From: JBCCSZ01 sp039821145
Lineage (GTDB): Bacteria; Bacteroidota; Bacteroidia; Chitinophagales; Saprospiraceae
Direction: 5' to 3'
Assembly: GCA_039821145.1 (NCBI GenBank)
Contig: JBCBOS010000006.1
Location: 124,001-188,000 of the forward strand
Length of the DNA: 64,000 nucleotides
Shown piece after piece: positions 17,052-26,528 of the stretch. The notes under the pieces are model-generated. The model was not told the DNA's origin. It ran no database searches and worked only from the letters and a program-made list of their open reading frames with translations. A program made the position numbers and the translations under genes. Numbering within the stretch: position 1 is the first letter of the stretch; each line of letters opens with the position of its first letter.

Positions 17052-17084
17052 CTTGATTCCATGGCTGCATTGCCCCTATCTTTG
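17052..17084 (+). promoter_or_regulatory. Bacteroidota-type promoter for the UbiA-like/DUF4178 operon
   Basis: TTG at 17053-17055 and TATCTTTG at 17077-17084 are separated by 21 bp, close to the TTTG-N19-21-TAnnTTTG consensus. The expected start lies near 17091, about 20 bp before the gene at 17113. Confidence 0.6.
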
Positions 17085-17112
17085 AGCCATCCATCATACA
17101 AACGCCCAACGG

Positions 17113-17973
17113 ATGGCCTTCTTCAAACCGATCATTGACCTGGTACTCTATGGCAACTTCTGGATTGCCCTTTGCGCCTTGTGCATGTATTGGCAAACCC
17201 AATTGTTGTTGGGCCATCAGCTGGAGTGGGATGCATTGGCGGGCTTTTCCCTTTTTGGAACTTTGTTTTTGTATGCTGTCCATCGCATCGTTGGCATTTC
17301 CAATCTCAAGGAGTTTTTTGAAGTTGATCGCTATCACGTCATTGCCTACTTTCGGAATCACATCCGACTTTATGCACTCATCGGATTGCTGGGCAGCCTG
17401 TACTATTTTTTCCAACTTCGGCTGAGTACCCAATTGGTGCTCTTCCTCCCCTCTCTGCTGTCTCTTGGTTATGTGATCCCTTTCATTGGCAACCAGCGCA
17501 AGCGACTGCGAGACATGGACTTTGTCAAAATTTACTTGGTGGCCATTGTCTGGGCTTGGATCACGGTGGTCCTGCCCCTGATCGAACAGTCCATCCCCTT
17601 CCAGCCCGCGTTGGTGTTGATGGTACTGGAGAGAGCCTTGTTCATCTTTGCCATTACCCTCCCCTTCGACATTCGGGACCTGGAGGTGGATGCCTTTGGG
17701 AAGGTCAAGACGATCCCCGCTGTTTTGGGAGAAAAACGCAGCCGTCGGCTGGCCCAATTTTCGCTTTTGATCTGTGTAGCCTTGGCGGTCTTGCAATTCA
17801 GCATGGGACACTATCCACTCAAGGCCATGCTGGGGATGGGGCTTGCCTATGCCTTGACGGCCTGGCTGATCCAATTGTCCAATAGCCAACGACATGACTA
17901 CTTTTACTCTGGCCTGATGGACGGCAGTATGATTTTTCAATTTTTGCTCGTGTATTTATCTCTACAGCTATGA
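17113..17973 (+). CDS. UbiA-superfamily prenyltransferase-like membrane protein with degenerate first motif
   Basis: The protein has 286 residues and about eight to nine transmembrane helices. The second aspartate motif of UbiA enzymes is clear (DIRDLEVDAFGKVKTIPAVLG). The first, normally NDxxDxxxD, is replaced by VHRIVGISN, without acidic residues. In active UbiA enzymes both motifs bind magnesium and the prenyl diphosphate. This protein therefore either uses a changed chemistry or has lost prenyl transfer. I believe similar 'UbiA-like' proteins with an altered first motif occur across Bacteroidota. The stop overlaps the DUF4178 gene by 4 bp (ATGA), so the two are coupled. Confidence 0.72.
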   Translation: MAFFKPIIDLVLYGNFWIALCALCMYWQTQLLLGHQLEWDALAGFSLFGTLFLYAVHRIVGISNLKEFFEVDRYHVIAYFRNHIRLYALIGLLGSLYYFFQLRLSTQLVLFLPSLLSLGYVIPFIGNQRKRLRDMDFVKIYLVAIVWAWITVVLPLIEQSIPFQPALVLMVLERALFIFAITLPFDIRDLEVDAFGKVKTIPAVLGEKRSRRLAQFSLLICVALAVLQFSMGHYPLKAMLGMGLAYALTAWLIQLSNSQRHDYFYSGLMDGSMIFQFLLVYLSLQL

Positions 17974-19061
17974 TTCCATTTCAATCGGAAGACAAACTCG
18001 TCATTGACAAGACCTCCTATGAGCTCAACATCCAGTTTCGCTGGTTCACGCCAGTTGCCTTTTTCTTGGCCTTCTTTTGCATCGTCTGGGATGGGTTCCT
18101 GATTTTTTGGTACGCCATGGGGTCGCAATCCGACGCACCGATCTTCTTTTACGTCTTCCCACTTCTTCACGTAGCGGTGGGGCTTGGACTGACCTACTAC
18201 ACCATCTGTCTTTTTATGAACAAGACTTACATCAAAGTTGGTGGCGGAGAACTGGACATCCGTCATGCCCCCGTCCCTTGGTGGCGTGGCAACACCCAGA
18301 TTGCCGCCAATGAGATTGAGCAGTTGTACGTAAAAGAGGTCAAACAAAATAAGAAGAATGGCCAATACAACTACAAGCTTCAGGCGAGGCTACACAATGG
18401 GAAACACATCAGCATTTTGAACATCGATCAGGGGGATAGCGGCATGATGCAGCGCTTGGAAAAGGAAATTGAAGATTTCTTGCAGTTGGAAGACGAGGCC
18501 ATTCCTGGCGAATTTCACAAAAACAGAACAGCAGTGACCTCTTCTGTACCCAAGGCGCGCAAAACGGCTCCACAAATAGGACACACCCCTCAACTGCAGC
18601 ATTTACGAGTCGGCGATTTTCTGACCTACGAGGGGCATTCCTACAAATTGGTCCACCTCTCCCAATACGATTGGAACAATGGAGATACCGATAAATTGAT
18701 CCAATTGCTGAGCGATGGCGAACGGGAGCAGTTGCTGTATCTTCGGCAAAACAAGGGCATCTACCAAAGTTTTTTGGAAACCAAATTGAGTTTGATGGAG
18801 GCCAATGACATTTTCTTTTTGAAAAAAGCCCCTCCGACTCGATTGGACTACCGAGGCATCAGCTATCAGTTGGAGGAGTTTATGAAGGGGCAGCTGTTTC
18901 GGCACAAGCAATCCAAGGGCCTGGAGGTGGATCAATGGCTCTATGTCAGCTCTGAGGGAAAGGGCCATCTTCGCATACAGGACAATGATGGGATGAGCAC
19001 AATGTACATTGGAGTAGAAGAGAACAAGGATGCGTTTGAGGATTTGCTGACTGGGGGGTAG
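17970..19061 (+). CDS. membrane protein with C-terminal DUF4178 domain
   Basis: The protein has 363 residues. Two hydrophobic helices lie near residues 27-52 (WFTPVAFFLAFFCIVWDGFLIFW) and 58-83 (FFYVFPLLHVAVGLGLTYYTI). They are followed by a PH-like beta region (TYIKVGGGELDIRHAP... ISILNIDQ) to about 170, and a linker with Lys/Ala/Thr. From about 205 to 355 comes a region matching DUF4178 (LRVGDFLTYEGHSYKLV ... YQLEEFMKGQLFRHKQS ... EVDQWLYVS). DUF4178 has no known function. It is translationally coupled to the UbiA-like gene, so a shared membrane role is likely. Confidence 0.68.
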   Translation: MIPFQSEDKLVIDKTSYELNIQFRWFTPVAFFLAFFCIVWDGFLIFWYAMGSQSDAPIFFYVFPLLHVAVGLGLTYYTICLFMNKTYIKVGGGELDIRHAPVPWWRGNTQIAANEIEQLYVKEVKQNKKNGQYNYKLQARLHNGKHISILNIDQGDSGMMQRLEKEIEDFLQLEDEAIPGEFHKNRTAVTSSVPKARKTAPQIGHTPQLQHLRVGDFLTYEGHSYKLVHLSQYDWNNGDTDKLIQLLSDGEREQLLYLRQNKGIYQSFLETKLSLMEANDIFFLKKAPPTRLDYRGISYQLEEFMKGQLFRHKQSKGLEVDQWLYVSSEGKGHLRIQDNDGMSTMYIGVEENKDAFEDLLTGG

Positions 19062-19665
19062 GTGTGAATTATTGGTGGACGTCGTATGCGGAGGAGATTT
19101 TCGGAAGAGTAGTACTGGGGCGAGGGGGGCAGGAAGGCGCTTTGGCAAGGGGAGATGGGCGATGGATGAGGAGGGGGCTGAAGAGGGTGGGCCCGCCCTC
19201 TAGGTGACTACAAAAAGCCACCCCTTTTTGGCGCCGTACCCAAGTACAGCTCCGCCAACCCAAACCTGGGCTCAGTTGCCCAAATGGGAGTATGTTTCTA
19301 CATCAGCAGACCGCTTCCTAGGACCAAACGATTTGCTTTTCGTCTACAATAGGACACGGCACCCCCTAAAATTCCATAAATTTTCGCCAACTTTTTTTTT
19401 GCGACAAGAAAACCCCCTTCTCCAGACAGCTCATAAATAACTCATAATCAACCATCAACACATTACAATTTATAAACAAAAAAATGTTTAAAATCGGAGT
19501 GATTTGATATTTTTATTTTAATAATATCATGTCATTTCCAGCCAACCACTCCCCTCTTTCATGAAGCAATTGCCCACAAGACGGCCATGCGACAAAGTCA
19601 CATCCAGGAACAAATAGACTCAAAAGAAATTGTCAGTACCGATAGACGCAAAAGCGACGGCTTGC
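19062..19665. other. 604-bp intergenic region, G-rich then AT-rich
   Basis: No convincing gene. The first 140 bp are G-rich on the plus strand and end in the hairpin listed separately at 19182-19201. The part from about 19430 to 19550 is strongly AT-rich. A plus-strand frame at 19204-19440 looks random. It separates the plus-strand operon from the minus-strand OmpA gene. Confidence 0.6.
19182..19201. terminator. GC-rich hairpin after the DUF4178 gene
   Basis: The arms AGAGGGTGGG and CCCGCCCTCT pair along nearly their full length with one G-T pair. It lies 120 bp after the DUF4178 stop, and no T run follows, so termination is only inferred. Confidence 0.45.
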
Positions 19666-20403
19666 TCAATTCTCCAAATCATTGGGGACCTCGATCTCAT
19701 CCACCATCTCGCTGAGAATGTCTCCCTGGCTGTTGGTAATGATGATCTCGACTCTGCGATTGAACTGACGCCCCTGCTCCGTGTCTTGACCGCCATTCAA
19801 TTCGTTTTTGGCAATGGGGTCGTCCTCTCCAAAGGTCTCAGTGCTGATGCGGGAAGAAGCGATGCCACGCGAAATCAAATACTGCTTGGCCGAATTGGCT
19901 CGCCTCAGGGACAATGCCTCGTTGTAGGACTGGCTCCCCTTCGAATCGGTATGAGCGCGAAGGATGGTCTTGTAGCTGGGAAACTCGTTGAGAGTGGAAA
20001 CCAAATCGTTGAGTTGCGTTCTGGACTCCGAACGGAGATTGGATCGGTCAAAGTCAAAGAAAATGCTTTCTATCGAATTCAAAATGGATTTGGGCAGTGG
20101 AATGCTGTTGCAGACACAGGTGTTGGTCAGCTGATCTTTGGACTTGACGTAGCTATTGAAGCCCATGTCGTTGAATTTGGAGACCAAGCCCTTGGCTTCT
20201 GTTTCGCTCTTGTAGACTCCCTTGTAATACCGATGGAATCCATAAGCGTCTTTCGAATAGTACACATCACTGCCGATGCGGTTGAAATAATTGATGTCTA
20301 CCTTTCGGTCAAAAACACCTACCTGTACATACCAATCATTGGACTGTGCAAAAATGCTTGTACAAAAAAACAAAGCGACGAGTGCAAAGAATGGTTTTCT
20401 CAT
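19666..20403 (-). CDS. SPOR-like plus OmpA-family outer-membrane protein
   Basis: The protein has 245 residues. A signal peptide (FFALVALFFCTSIFAQ) is followed by a SPOR-like segment (DWYVQVGVFDRKVD ... YYKGVYKSETEAKGLVSKFNDMGF, about 23-85) and then an OmpA C-terminal domain (about 110-230). The OmpA part has IFFDFDRSNLRSESRTQLNDL, RAHTDSKGSQSYNEALSLRRA and FNRRVEIII. OmpA domains bind the diaminopimelate of peptidoglycan, and SPOR domains bind glycan strands lacking stem peptides. Having both in one short protein suggests envelope or division-site anchoring; that is inference. Confidence 0.82.
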   Translation of the reverse strand: MRKPFFALVALFFCTSIFAQSNDWYVQVGVFDRKVDINYFNRIGSDVYYSKDAYGFHRYYKGVYKSETEAKGLVSKFNDMGFNSYVKSKDQLTNTCVCNSIPLPKSILNSIESIFFDFDRSNLRSESRTQLNDLVSTLNEFPSYKTILRAHTDSKGSQSYNEALSLRRANSAKQYLISRGIASSRISTETFGEDDPIAKNELNGGQDTEQGRQFNRRVEIIITNSQGDILSEMVDEIEVPNDLEN

Positions 20404-20523
20404 GATTTTGTGTTTTGTTTGAAGAAATGTTGTACCTAATTATCTGTAAAGTAAGTTCGCGAAAAATCTGGATAAACCGCCCATTTGCAAGGAAGAAATC
20501 CATCTGTTCCAGCAGTAAGTAGA

Positions 20524-21294
20524 TCAGAAGGGACGTTGGAGCGCTCGGACAATCTTTTGGGGATCTGTCTCTTCCAACCACTTGACCAGGCGGAAAAGTT
20601 TGGAATGAAAAAAGCCTGGCGGACGGGCAATCAACTCTGCCAGCAGCAACACACCAGCGTCTACCTCGGGAATTTCTTCGGATCGTTGGTCTGCAGACAT
20701 TGGTGCCAGTCGACAAGCCATCCGCCATGCCTGATCCCTGGCAGCTTTTAGGCTGAAGCCCGCCAATCGCTCATCGCTCACTCCTCCCAACCAGTCGAGC
20801 AACCAAAACAAGGGTGACAACTCACCAATCCGCTTCTGGACAGCGCCCACCATTTCCAAAAGCAATTGGTTGATCTCCATGAAGTCCTTCTCTAACTCGT
20901 GAATGCTTTCTCCTGGGGCAATCTCAGCGGCAGCGATGCCCAGGTCCAAATTGATGTGGGCATTCATCCCCAAAAACAGGTGTTGAATAATGAGCAACTC
21001 AGGTAGGCGGGTCTTTTCAAAGGCCAACAACCAGGATTGCGTAGGAAATTCGCCAGCAGCCTTGTATTGGGCATAGGCGGCCAGGTACCGATTGGCAAAA
21101 ACCACGTCAAGGCGCTCCATTCGCGCTCCATCCTCAAAGCGACCATCGGCAATGCCTTGCTTGACCCTGGCTGTCACTTGCCGATACAAGGCCGCGAAGG
21201 CCCCCAACAAGCTGGCTTGATCGATGGAGTCAGCGATGATTTGGTCCAACTGCTGCAGGACTTCATCGATGCTTTGGGCAGGAACAAAGGGCAT
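20524..21294 (-). CDS. DUF5995-family protein
   Basis: The protein has 256 residues, is all-helical and has no signal peptide. The conserved run LIIQHLFLGMNAHINLDLGIAAAEI, with two histidines and an Asp that could bind a metal, is what I recognise as the DUF5995 signature. It is followed by a helix with ELEKDFMEINQLL and a late Trp/Arg-rich helix (ARDQAWRMACRLA). The activity is unknown. The gene lies 17 bp after the propeller gene start region in the same orientation (its start at 21294 is just below the propeller stop at 21312), so the two may be co-transcribed. Confidence 0.7.
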   Translation of the reverse strand: MPFVPAQSIDEVLQQLDQIIADSIDQASLLGAFAALYRQVTARVKQGIADGRFEDGARMERLDVVFANRYLAAYAQYKAAGEFPTQSWLLAFEKTRLPELLIIQHLFLGMNAHINLDLGIAAAEIAPGESIHELEKDFMEINQLLLEMVGAVQKRIGELSPLFWLLDWLGGVSDERLAGFSLKAARDQAWRMACRLAPMSADQRSEEIPEVDAGVLLLAELIARPPGFFHSKLFRLVKWLEETDPQKIVRALQRPF

Positions 21295-21311
21295 GAGACG
21301 CGTTTCGGGAT

Positions 21312-24191
21312 TTATTTGATTTGAAATTCACGCTTTTGCTTGAGTCGATCCTTCTCGATGGTGACTTGGTAGGTCCCCTGATGCAAATACCACTTTCCAG
21401 AATCTGCCTTCTTCACCTGGACGTGATCCTCCGGCTGTTTTTCCTTGTTGAGCCATTCTTCATAATCTTTCTGAGAGGCACCATCCCAACTGAGGTCGTA
21501 GGGCAAATAGTTGAGCCCCTTTTTGCAATCGGCTTCAAAGCTGGTCAGTTTCACCCCAGTATTGGTCTCGATGGTCACATCCAGATTGCCATCTGCCTGG
21601 GCGTAAAAGGGAATGTGGTATTCTGGCTCATTTACCTTCAACCAACCTCTATCGGCTCCCCAATTGGAGCGGTAAGATGCATTATCCAGTTCAAAGACAT
21701 ACAAGGGCTTGGCCATCAGTTTTTTGTCGAGTTGTTGCAAATGGCTGATGTCGGCCACGTAGATGGAGCGACCATGGGTCCCCACGATGAGCTCTTTCTC
21801 TCTTGGATGGATCACCACATCGTGAACTGCCACCGCTGGCAATCCATTCTTCATCTGCATAAAGGACTGTCCACCATCCAGAGAGATGTACAGGCCGTGA
21901 TCGGTCCCGACGTACAGTAGATCGGGATTCTCAGGGTCTTCTTTTACAACATTGATGGGTTCGGCAGGCAAATCGGCACCAATGGACCGCCACGTTTTGC
22001 CATAGTCATCCGAGCGGTAGAGGTAGGCAGAGAAATCGTCCCATCGATAGCCGTTGAGCGAGGCATAGACACGCGATTTCTCGTGGGCAGAGGCTTGTAC
22101 CCTTGTCACCCACATCCGGCGCGGCAATCCATCCGTGATGCGCTGCCAAGTGTTGCCACCATTGCGGCTGACATGGATCAGACCGTCGTCACTTCCCACA
22201 TAGAGGAGCCCAAACTGCAGCGGAGATTCGTGAATGGATGACAAGGTAGAGTAAGCAATGTCTCCTTTGATCCCGCCAGTGGTGAGATCATCGGAAATCT
22301 CTTCAAACTTGCGCCCCTGATCAAAGGAGCGATGCAACTTGTGAGAGCCCATGTAAAGGATGTCCTGATTGTGGACCGAAAGATGGATGGGCGTTTGCCA
22401 ATTCCACCGCAAAGGCGTTTCTCCCAATTCGTGCTTGGGGCTGATGTACTCCCTGTTTCCACTCCGCTTGTTGATGCGGAAGTAGTTGCCAAACTGAAAA
22501 CCAGTATAGACCGTATTGTTGTCTCGTGTATCAATGGCGACTTGCATGCCATCTCCTCCCAGCAATTCTTTGTAGGGATAGCGCCCCGACGATTGCCAAT
22601 AATTGCCCGCACGATAGTTGCGAGAGCCCGACCACACACCATTGTCCTGCAGGCCACCATAGACATTGTAAGGCTCTGCCATGTCGACGGCCACTGCGTA
22701 AAATTGCCCCAGGGGTACCGAGTTGCATTTGATCCAATTCTTGCCATCGTCATAAGAGATGTTGACGCCGCCATCATTGCCCAAAATCAAATGGCCTTCC
22801 CGATTGGGATTGATCCAAAGTGCGTGGTGATCGACGTGGACATTGTCGCCATTGATGGATTGGAACGTCTTCCCCCCATCTGCCGACCGCATCACAGGTA
22901 CTCCCATGATGTACACCTTGTCCAGGCGCTCGCCAGCCAGTCGGATTTGCCCAAAATAGTAGCCATATGAATTGAATACCCGATCCAGGTATCCCTCATG
23001 CGTCTTTTTCCAACTCTTGCCCAAATCATCAGATCGATAAACCTCTGCGCCGATGACGGGCGTATCAAATAGCAAACTGTTGGCATCTTCCAGATATTCG
23101 GCCAATACAGCAGGGCGAAAGTCCGTTTTCTCTGCCATCTCCTTGACCTTTTCTGCTGTGTACTTTTTGGGGAATCCGTTGCTCGTCAAATATTTGGTCA
23201 ATTTCTTGTTGTCGAGTTCCAGCAAATCGCTTCGGCTCATCCCGCGAAAGTCTTCCTTGGTCAACACTTTTTTGTCGGTGGATTTCTTTTTGGGACGCCG
23301 GAAATAGTTGTCCACAACTGCCATCAGGACAGGCTTCCCATTGTCCCTTCCCAAGGCCAGTCCAATGCGGCCACAGCCTTCTCCGGCGGGAAAACCACTG
23401 TCTTTGGCAGAAATCAGCTCCCAATTGTCCCCACCATCTGTGCTGCGATAAATGCCTGACCCCGTTCCAGCCTCAACGAAATTCCAGGCCCGCCTTTCTC
23501 TGTGCCAAGTACTCGCGTAGAGAATGTCTGGGTTGGTGGGATCGATGAGTAGATCCACAGCTCCGGTATTGTCATTGACAAAAAGAGTTTGCGTCCAAGT
23601 CTTGCCACCATCCGAACTTTTGTAGATGCCTCTTTCTTTGTTCGGAGAGTACAAATGTCCCAAAACGGCTACCCAAAGGGTATTGGGGTCATCAGGATGC
23701 AGGACGATCCGACCAATGTGATGACTTTCAGCCAAGCCCTTGTGGGTCCAGCTCTTGCCGCCATCTGTAGACTGATACATCCCCACACCGGCATAGGAAG
23801 ACCGGCTGGAGTTGACCTCGCCCGTACCTGCCCAGATGATGTTGCGCTTCCAATCAACGGCAATGTCTCCGACAGTCATGACCATTTCGTCTTCAAACAG
23901 AGGCTCAAAAGTGGTCCCATTGTTTTCTGTCTTCCAGACACCTGCCGAGGCATAAGAAACATAAAAGATCGATGGATCGTCGGGATTGATGTCCAGATCG
24001 CTTACCCGGCCACCGAATACGGTTGGGCCAATGGATTCGAATTTTACCTCCTGCAGGAGGGATTTGTCTTGTAGAGCTGCCCGTTTTTGGGCTTGTTGGA
24101 TTCTACTCGTGGCAGGAGTGGCAAGGGGTTGTTGTGCGCCTGCGCTGGCCAAGAGCATCAGGCAAAAGAAAAAGGTGACTTGAAATTTCAT
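21312..24191 (-). CDS. secreted VPS10/BNR-type beta-propeller protein
   Basis: The protein has 959 residues from ATG 24191, where a good signal peptide begins (MKFQVTFFFCLMLLASAGAQ); longer starts add an unlikely leader. Many sialidase-like BNR/Asp-box repeats are visible: STDGGKSWTHKG, SSDGGKTWTQT, STDGGDNWELIS, SDDLGKSWKKTH, SADGGKTFQS, SRNGGNTWQR, SDDYGKTWRS. Together they suggest one or two large propellers of the sortilin/VPS10 type. A block near 330-400 rich in Lys is an insert. The C-terminus carries a beta domain (YHIPFYAQADGNLDVTIETNTG) and no clear T9SS tail. Such Bacteroidota proteins are often called 'glycosyl hydrolase', but catalysis is unproven. Confidence 0.82.
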   Translation of the reverse strand: MKFQVTFFFCLMLLASAGAQQPLATPATSRIQQAQKRAALQDKSLLQEVKFESIGPTVFGGRVSDLDINPDDPSIFYVSYASAGVWKTENNGTTFEPLFEDEMVMTVGDIAVDWKRNIIWAGTGEVNSSRSSYAGVGMYQSTDGGKSWTHKGLAESHHIGRIVLHPDDPNTLWVAVLGHLYSPNKERGIYKSSDGGKTWTQTLFVNDNTGAVDLLIDPTNPDILYASTWHRERRAWNFVEAGTGSGIYRSTDGGDNWELISAKDSGFPAGEGCGRIGLALGRDNGKPVLMAVVDNYFRRPKKKSTDKKVLTKEDFRGMSRSDLLELDNKKLTKYLTSNGFPKKYTAEKVKEMAEKTDFRPAVLAEYLEDANSLLFDTPVIGAEVYRSDDLGKSWKKTHEGYLDRVFNSYGYYFGQIRLAGERLDKVYIMGVPVMRSADGGKTFQSINGDNVHVDHHALWINPNREGHLILGNDGGVNISYDDGKNWIKCNSVPLGQFYAVAVDMAEPYNVYGGLQDNGVWSGSRNYRAGNYWQSSGRYPYKELLGGDGMQVAIDTRDNNTVYTGFQFGNYFRINKRSGNREYISPKHELGETPLRWNWQTPIHLSVHNQDILYMGSHKLHRSFDQGRKFEEISDDLTTGGIKGDIAYSTLSSIHESPLQFGLLYVGSDDGLIHVSRNGGNTWQRITDGLPRRMWVTRVQASAHEKSRVYASLNGYRWDDFSAYLYRSDDYGKTWRSIGADLPAEPINVVKEDPENPDLLYVGTDHGLYISLDGGQSFMQMKNGLPAVAVHDVVIHPREKELIVGTHGRSIYVADISHLQQLDKKLMAKPLYVFELDNASYRSNWGADRGWLKVNEPEYHIPFYAQADGNLDVTIETNTGVKLTSFEADCKKGLNYLPYDLSWDGASQKDYEEWLNKEKQPEDHVQVKKADSGKWYLHQGTYQVTIEKDRLKQKREFQIK

Positions 24192-24398
24192 GTGTAAACT
24201 CATTTGCATGCAGCGTAAACATAGCAAATTGAGCAAAGAATACCTAGCTCTGGCAATCGAAAGCAGCCACAAGCCAATTATGTGACGCAAAGCTGAGATT
24301 TCCGAACAGCGCAGGAGATTGGAACAGGCACAGAGAGGTGGCCTTCAGACATCTTGGTCTGGTGCAGTGACAGTCCCGAGGGCAGCGAAAAGACTCAA

Positions 24399-24815
24399 TC
24401 AGTTGTCAATGGCATTGACAGCGTAGCCATTAATATAGGTTTCCAGGCCGAGCAGACGCTGCAGACTTTTGGGCGAATAAAACAGGTACTTGTCATTGGT
24501 CAACAACTCGTAGATGGCCTGTGCAGTTTCCAGTTTGAGGAAGCTGCGAATGACCAGCAGGAGGTTGCGAGCGTAGGACAGCTGTTCTACCCGTTGAATG
24601 AAGTCATCGAACTTGACCTTGAGGGATTTGAGTTTCTTTTCGGAGCGGACATTTTCCAGGTCGGCGATGTCCAGCTGATTGAGTTCATCGAATGAGCGAT
24701 ACAGAAATTCTTGTTCGTGCTCGATGTACTCAATTTTGGAGTGAATCAATTGGTGAATGATTTCGACCAATTCGGGCTTATCGTCCCGATTTTTAGTGTT
24801 TCCAGTGTTATGCAT
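24399..24815 (-). CDS. small helical hypothetical protein
   Basis: The protein has 138 residues, no signal peptide, and is highly charged and helical (LADLENVRSEKKLKSLKVKF-like pattern). The C-terminus contains LLTNDKYLFYSPKSLQRLLGLE. I do not recognise a family. It stands alone between the propeller gene and the DUF4252 genes. A start codon context is acceptable, and no overlapping frame looks better. Confidence 0.5.
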   Translation of the reverse strand: MHNTGNTKNRDDKPELVEIIHQLIHSKIEYIEHEQEFLYRSFDELNQLDIADLENVRSEKKLKSLKVKFDDFIQRVEQLSYARNLLLVIRSFLKLETAQAIYELLTNDKYLFYSPKSLQRLLGLETYINGYAVNAIDN

Positions 24816-25115
24816 GGTTTTCTCTTTGAATGCCCTGTTCGCTTGGATAGATCAACTATTCTGCGAATCGGAACTCTACGGTCGGACTTGGGTTTGGCAG
24901 GACCCAAGAGCAGAGATCAGGCCGCTTAAGAGGGTTTTTACAACTACAAACATAAGCATTATTTTCATATTATATTTAATCCCAATAAAAAAGTTATCCA
25001 CAATTTGCTGTCATCAAAATGATTCAACATTTCCGAATCAACTGGCGGCAACTCAACAAAAAAATGGCCGCAGCATTCACCACGGCCATTTTTGGGATTT
25101 CTTTGTAAAACCATC
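24816..25115. other. 300-bp gap with terminator
   Basis: Apart from the terminator at 25062-25091 I see no gene or RNA signature here. Short plus-strand frames lack a ribosome-binding site and family resemblance. Confidence 0.6.
25062..25091 (-). terminator. terminator of the DUF4252 operon
   Basis: The arms AAATGGCCG (25062-25070) and CGGCCATTT (25083-25091) form a 9-bp stem. Read on the minus strand it is followed by a run of T, 25 bp after the DUF4252 stop at 25116. Confidence 0.8.
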
Positions 25116-25706
25116 TTACACTTCCGGTTCGTCTGTGATTTCTGGCTCGGGGTCGAGCTCTGGTACGGGAACTTTCACCTTGATGTCTGCCTCTTCGGGC
25201 AGGTTCTGAATCAGGGTATTGATGTCTTTGATGCTGAGCTTCGTTTTGAGGCCAACCATCACAAATTCGTCTTCGCTTTGTACGAGAATCAATAGGTTGC
25301 GAATCAGGTCGCCAGCTCCGTTGGTCCGTATCAGCAAATTGACCTTTGTTCCCTCTTCATCGCGCACGTAGATGAGGTCTTGAAAATTGTCCTTCTTCCG
25401 TACGTTTCTGATCAACTTGTCGACCTTTCGCTGGTCGATGGGATTGCCCTCTTCGCCATACAGCATGCGCATCTTCCGAACCCTTCGGGCCATCTTGAGC
25501 GCCTCCCGGGCCTCTTGGTCTGCTTCGTCGATCTGGCCCGCTCCAATCCGGCTGCCAAGACGAATCAGCCAACCTGGCAGTTTTACCTTTCGGACGCCCT
25601 CCTCAAACTTATTTTGTCGATAAAACTTATTGATGCTGGGGCTTTGTGCGCTCACCAAAGCCGGGAGCAGGCAGGCGCAAAAGGCAGCAATTAGCCATTT
25701 TTTCAT
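25116..25706 (-). CDS. DUF4252 secreted protein (second of a pair)
   Basis: The protein has 196 residues from ATG 25706 (MKKWLIAAFCACLLPALVSAQ signal). The DUF4252 pattern is seen: a short N-terminal helix, basic middle (REALKMARRVRKMRMLYG), then KDNFQDLIYVRDEEGTKVNLLIRTNGAGDLIRNLLILVQSEDEFVMVGLKTKLSIKDI. The C-terminus is an acidic Pro/Glu tail (VPVPELDPEPEITDEPEV). The function is unknown. It lies 37 bp after a paralogue in the same orientation, so the two form a tandem duplicate downstream of a sigma/anti-sigma pair. Confidence 0.8.
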   Translation of the reverse strand: MKKWLIAAFCACLLPALVSAQSPSINKFYRQNKFEEGVRKVKLPGWLIRLGSRIGAGQIDEADQEAREALKMARRVRKMRMLYGEEGNPIDQRKVDKLIRNVRKKDNFQDLIYVRDEEGTKVNLLIRTNGAGDLIRNLLILVQSEDEFVMVGLKTKLSIKDINTLIQNLPEEADIKVKVPVPELDPEPEITDEPEV

Positions 25707-25743
25707 TTGGTGCTCTTTTAGATGATGCAATCAAAGACGATTT

Positions 25744-26280
25744 TTACTCCTCCCGCTGCTCAACCTTTTCCAAGTGTTCCATTCCTTTGATGTCCATTGT
25801 CTTGGACAGCTTGGAGATGTTCTTCAAGTCGATGACCCCCATGAGACTGACCAGGACAAACTCATCCTCTCCTCCTACCAGTACCAGCAACTCGCTGATC
25901 GTATCGCCATTGCCCTCCTTGATCATGAGGTTGACATTTTCGCCTTCGTCGCGCACCTGCACCAGGGACTCATATTCTCGGGTATTGATTTTTTGCAATG
26001 CTTCTTTGTAGTACTGCCCAGGATTGTGTTCGGTGGTGAGCACGCGGATGCTCTTCAGTTCTTTGGCCATGTCCATGGCAACTTGGGCTTCTTTGTCTTC
26101 CAGGTGGTCCAGATCCAATTTTCCGAGTAGTTCAAACATCTTGGGACTCACGTACACCACCGTAAATTTTTCATCTTCAACATATTGTTCGAAGTATTTG
26201 GAGATGGCGTCATTGTCTTGTGCCTGCGTGGTGGGGGCCATGCCCAGCAACAGCAAGGCGGCTATAAACAGATATTTCAT
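25744..26280 (-). CDS. DUF4252 secreted protein (first of a pair)
   Basis: The protein has 178 residues with a signal peptide (FIAALLLLGMAPTTQAQ). It has the DUF4252 order: an N-terminal region (DAISKYFEQYVEDEKFTVVYVSPKM), a middle 'MAKELKSIRVLTTEHN', and the strongly conserved 'YESLVQVRDEGENVNLMIKEG..DTISELLVLVGGEDEFVLVSLMGVIDLKNISKL'. It is parallel to the downstream gene over its whole length. DUF4252 proteins often accompany ECF sigma factors in Bacteroidota, and an envelope-stress role is a guess. Confidence 0.8.
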   Translation of the reverse strand: MKYLFIAALLLLGMAPTTQAQDNDAISKYFEQYVEDEKFTVVYVSPKMFELLGKLDLDHLEDKEAQVAMDMAKELKSIRVLTTEHNPGQYYKEALQKINTREYESLVQVRDEGENVNLMIKEGNGDTISELLVLVGGEDEFVLVSLMGVIDLKNISKLSKTMDIKGMEHLEKVEQREE

Positions 26281-26528
26281 TTTTATAGAATTTTAGAAGT
26301 GATGTTAAAATTTGAAAATTTATCAAAAGGCACGTGCAAAATTGATCGAATAAAGTGCTGGTAATCCAATCCAAAGGGGCCCGACCGCTTGGGTCTGGAC
26401 ACGGGATGGAAGAGCCAGTCTACACGTATCATCTAATACAATATTTGGAGTGGGAGACATGGTGGACGAAAGTCCGTTGTCTCCAAGAACGATTGAAAAC
26501 TAGATGGGGATTTATTGGATCCTTCCTT

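Noticed and set aside
19204..19440. Plus-strand frame in the 604-bp gap
   Set aside because: Composition is low-complexity and AT-rich at the end, with no start context or family match.
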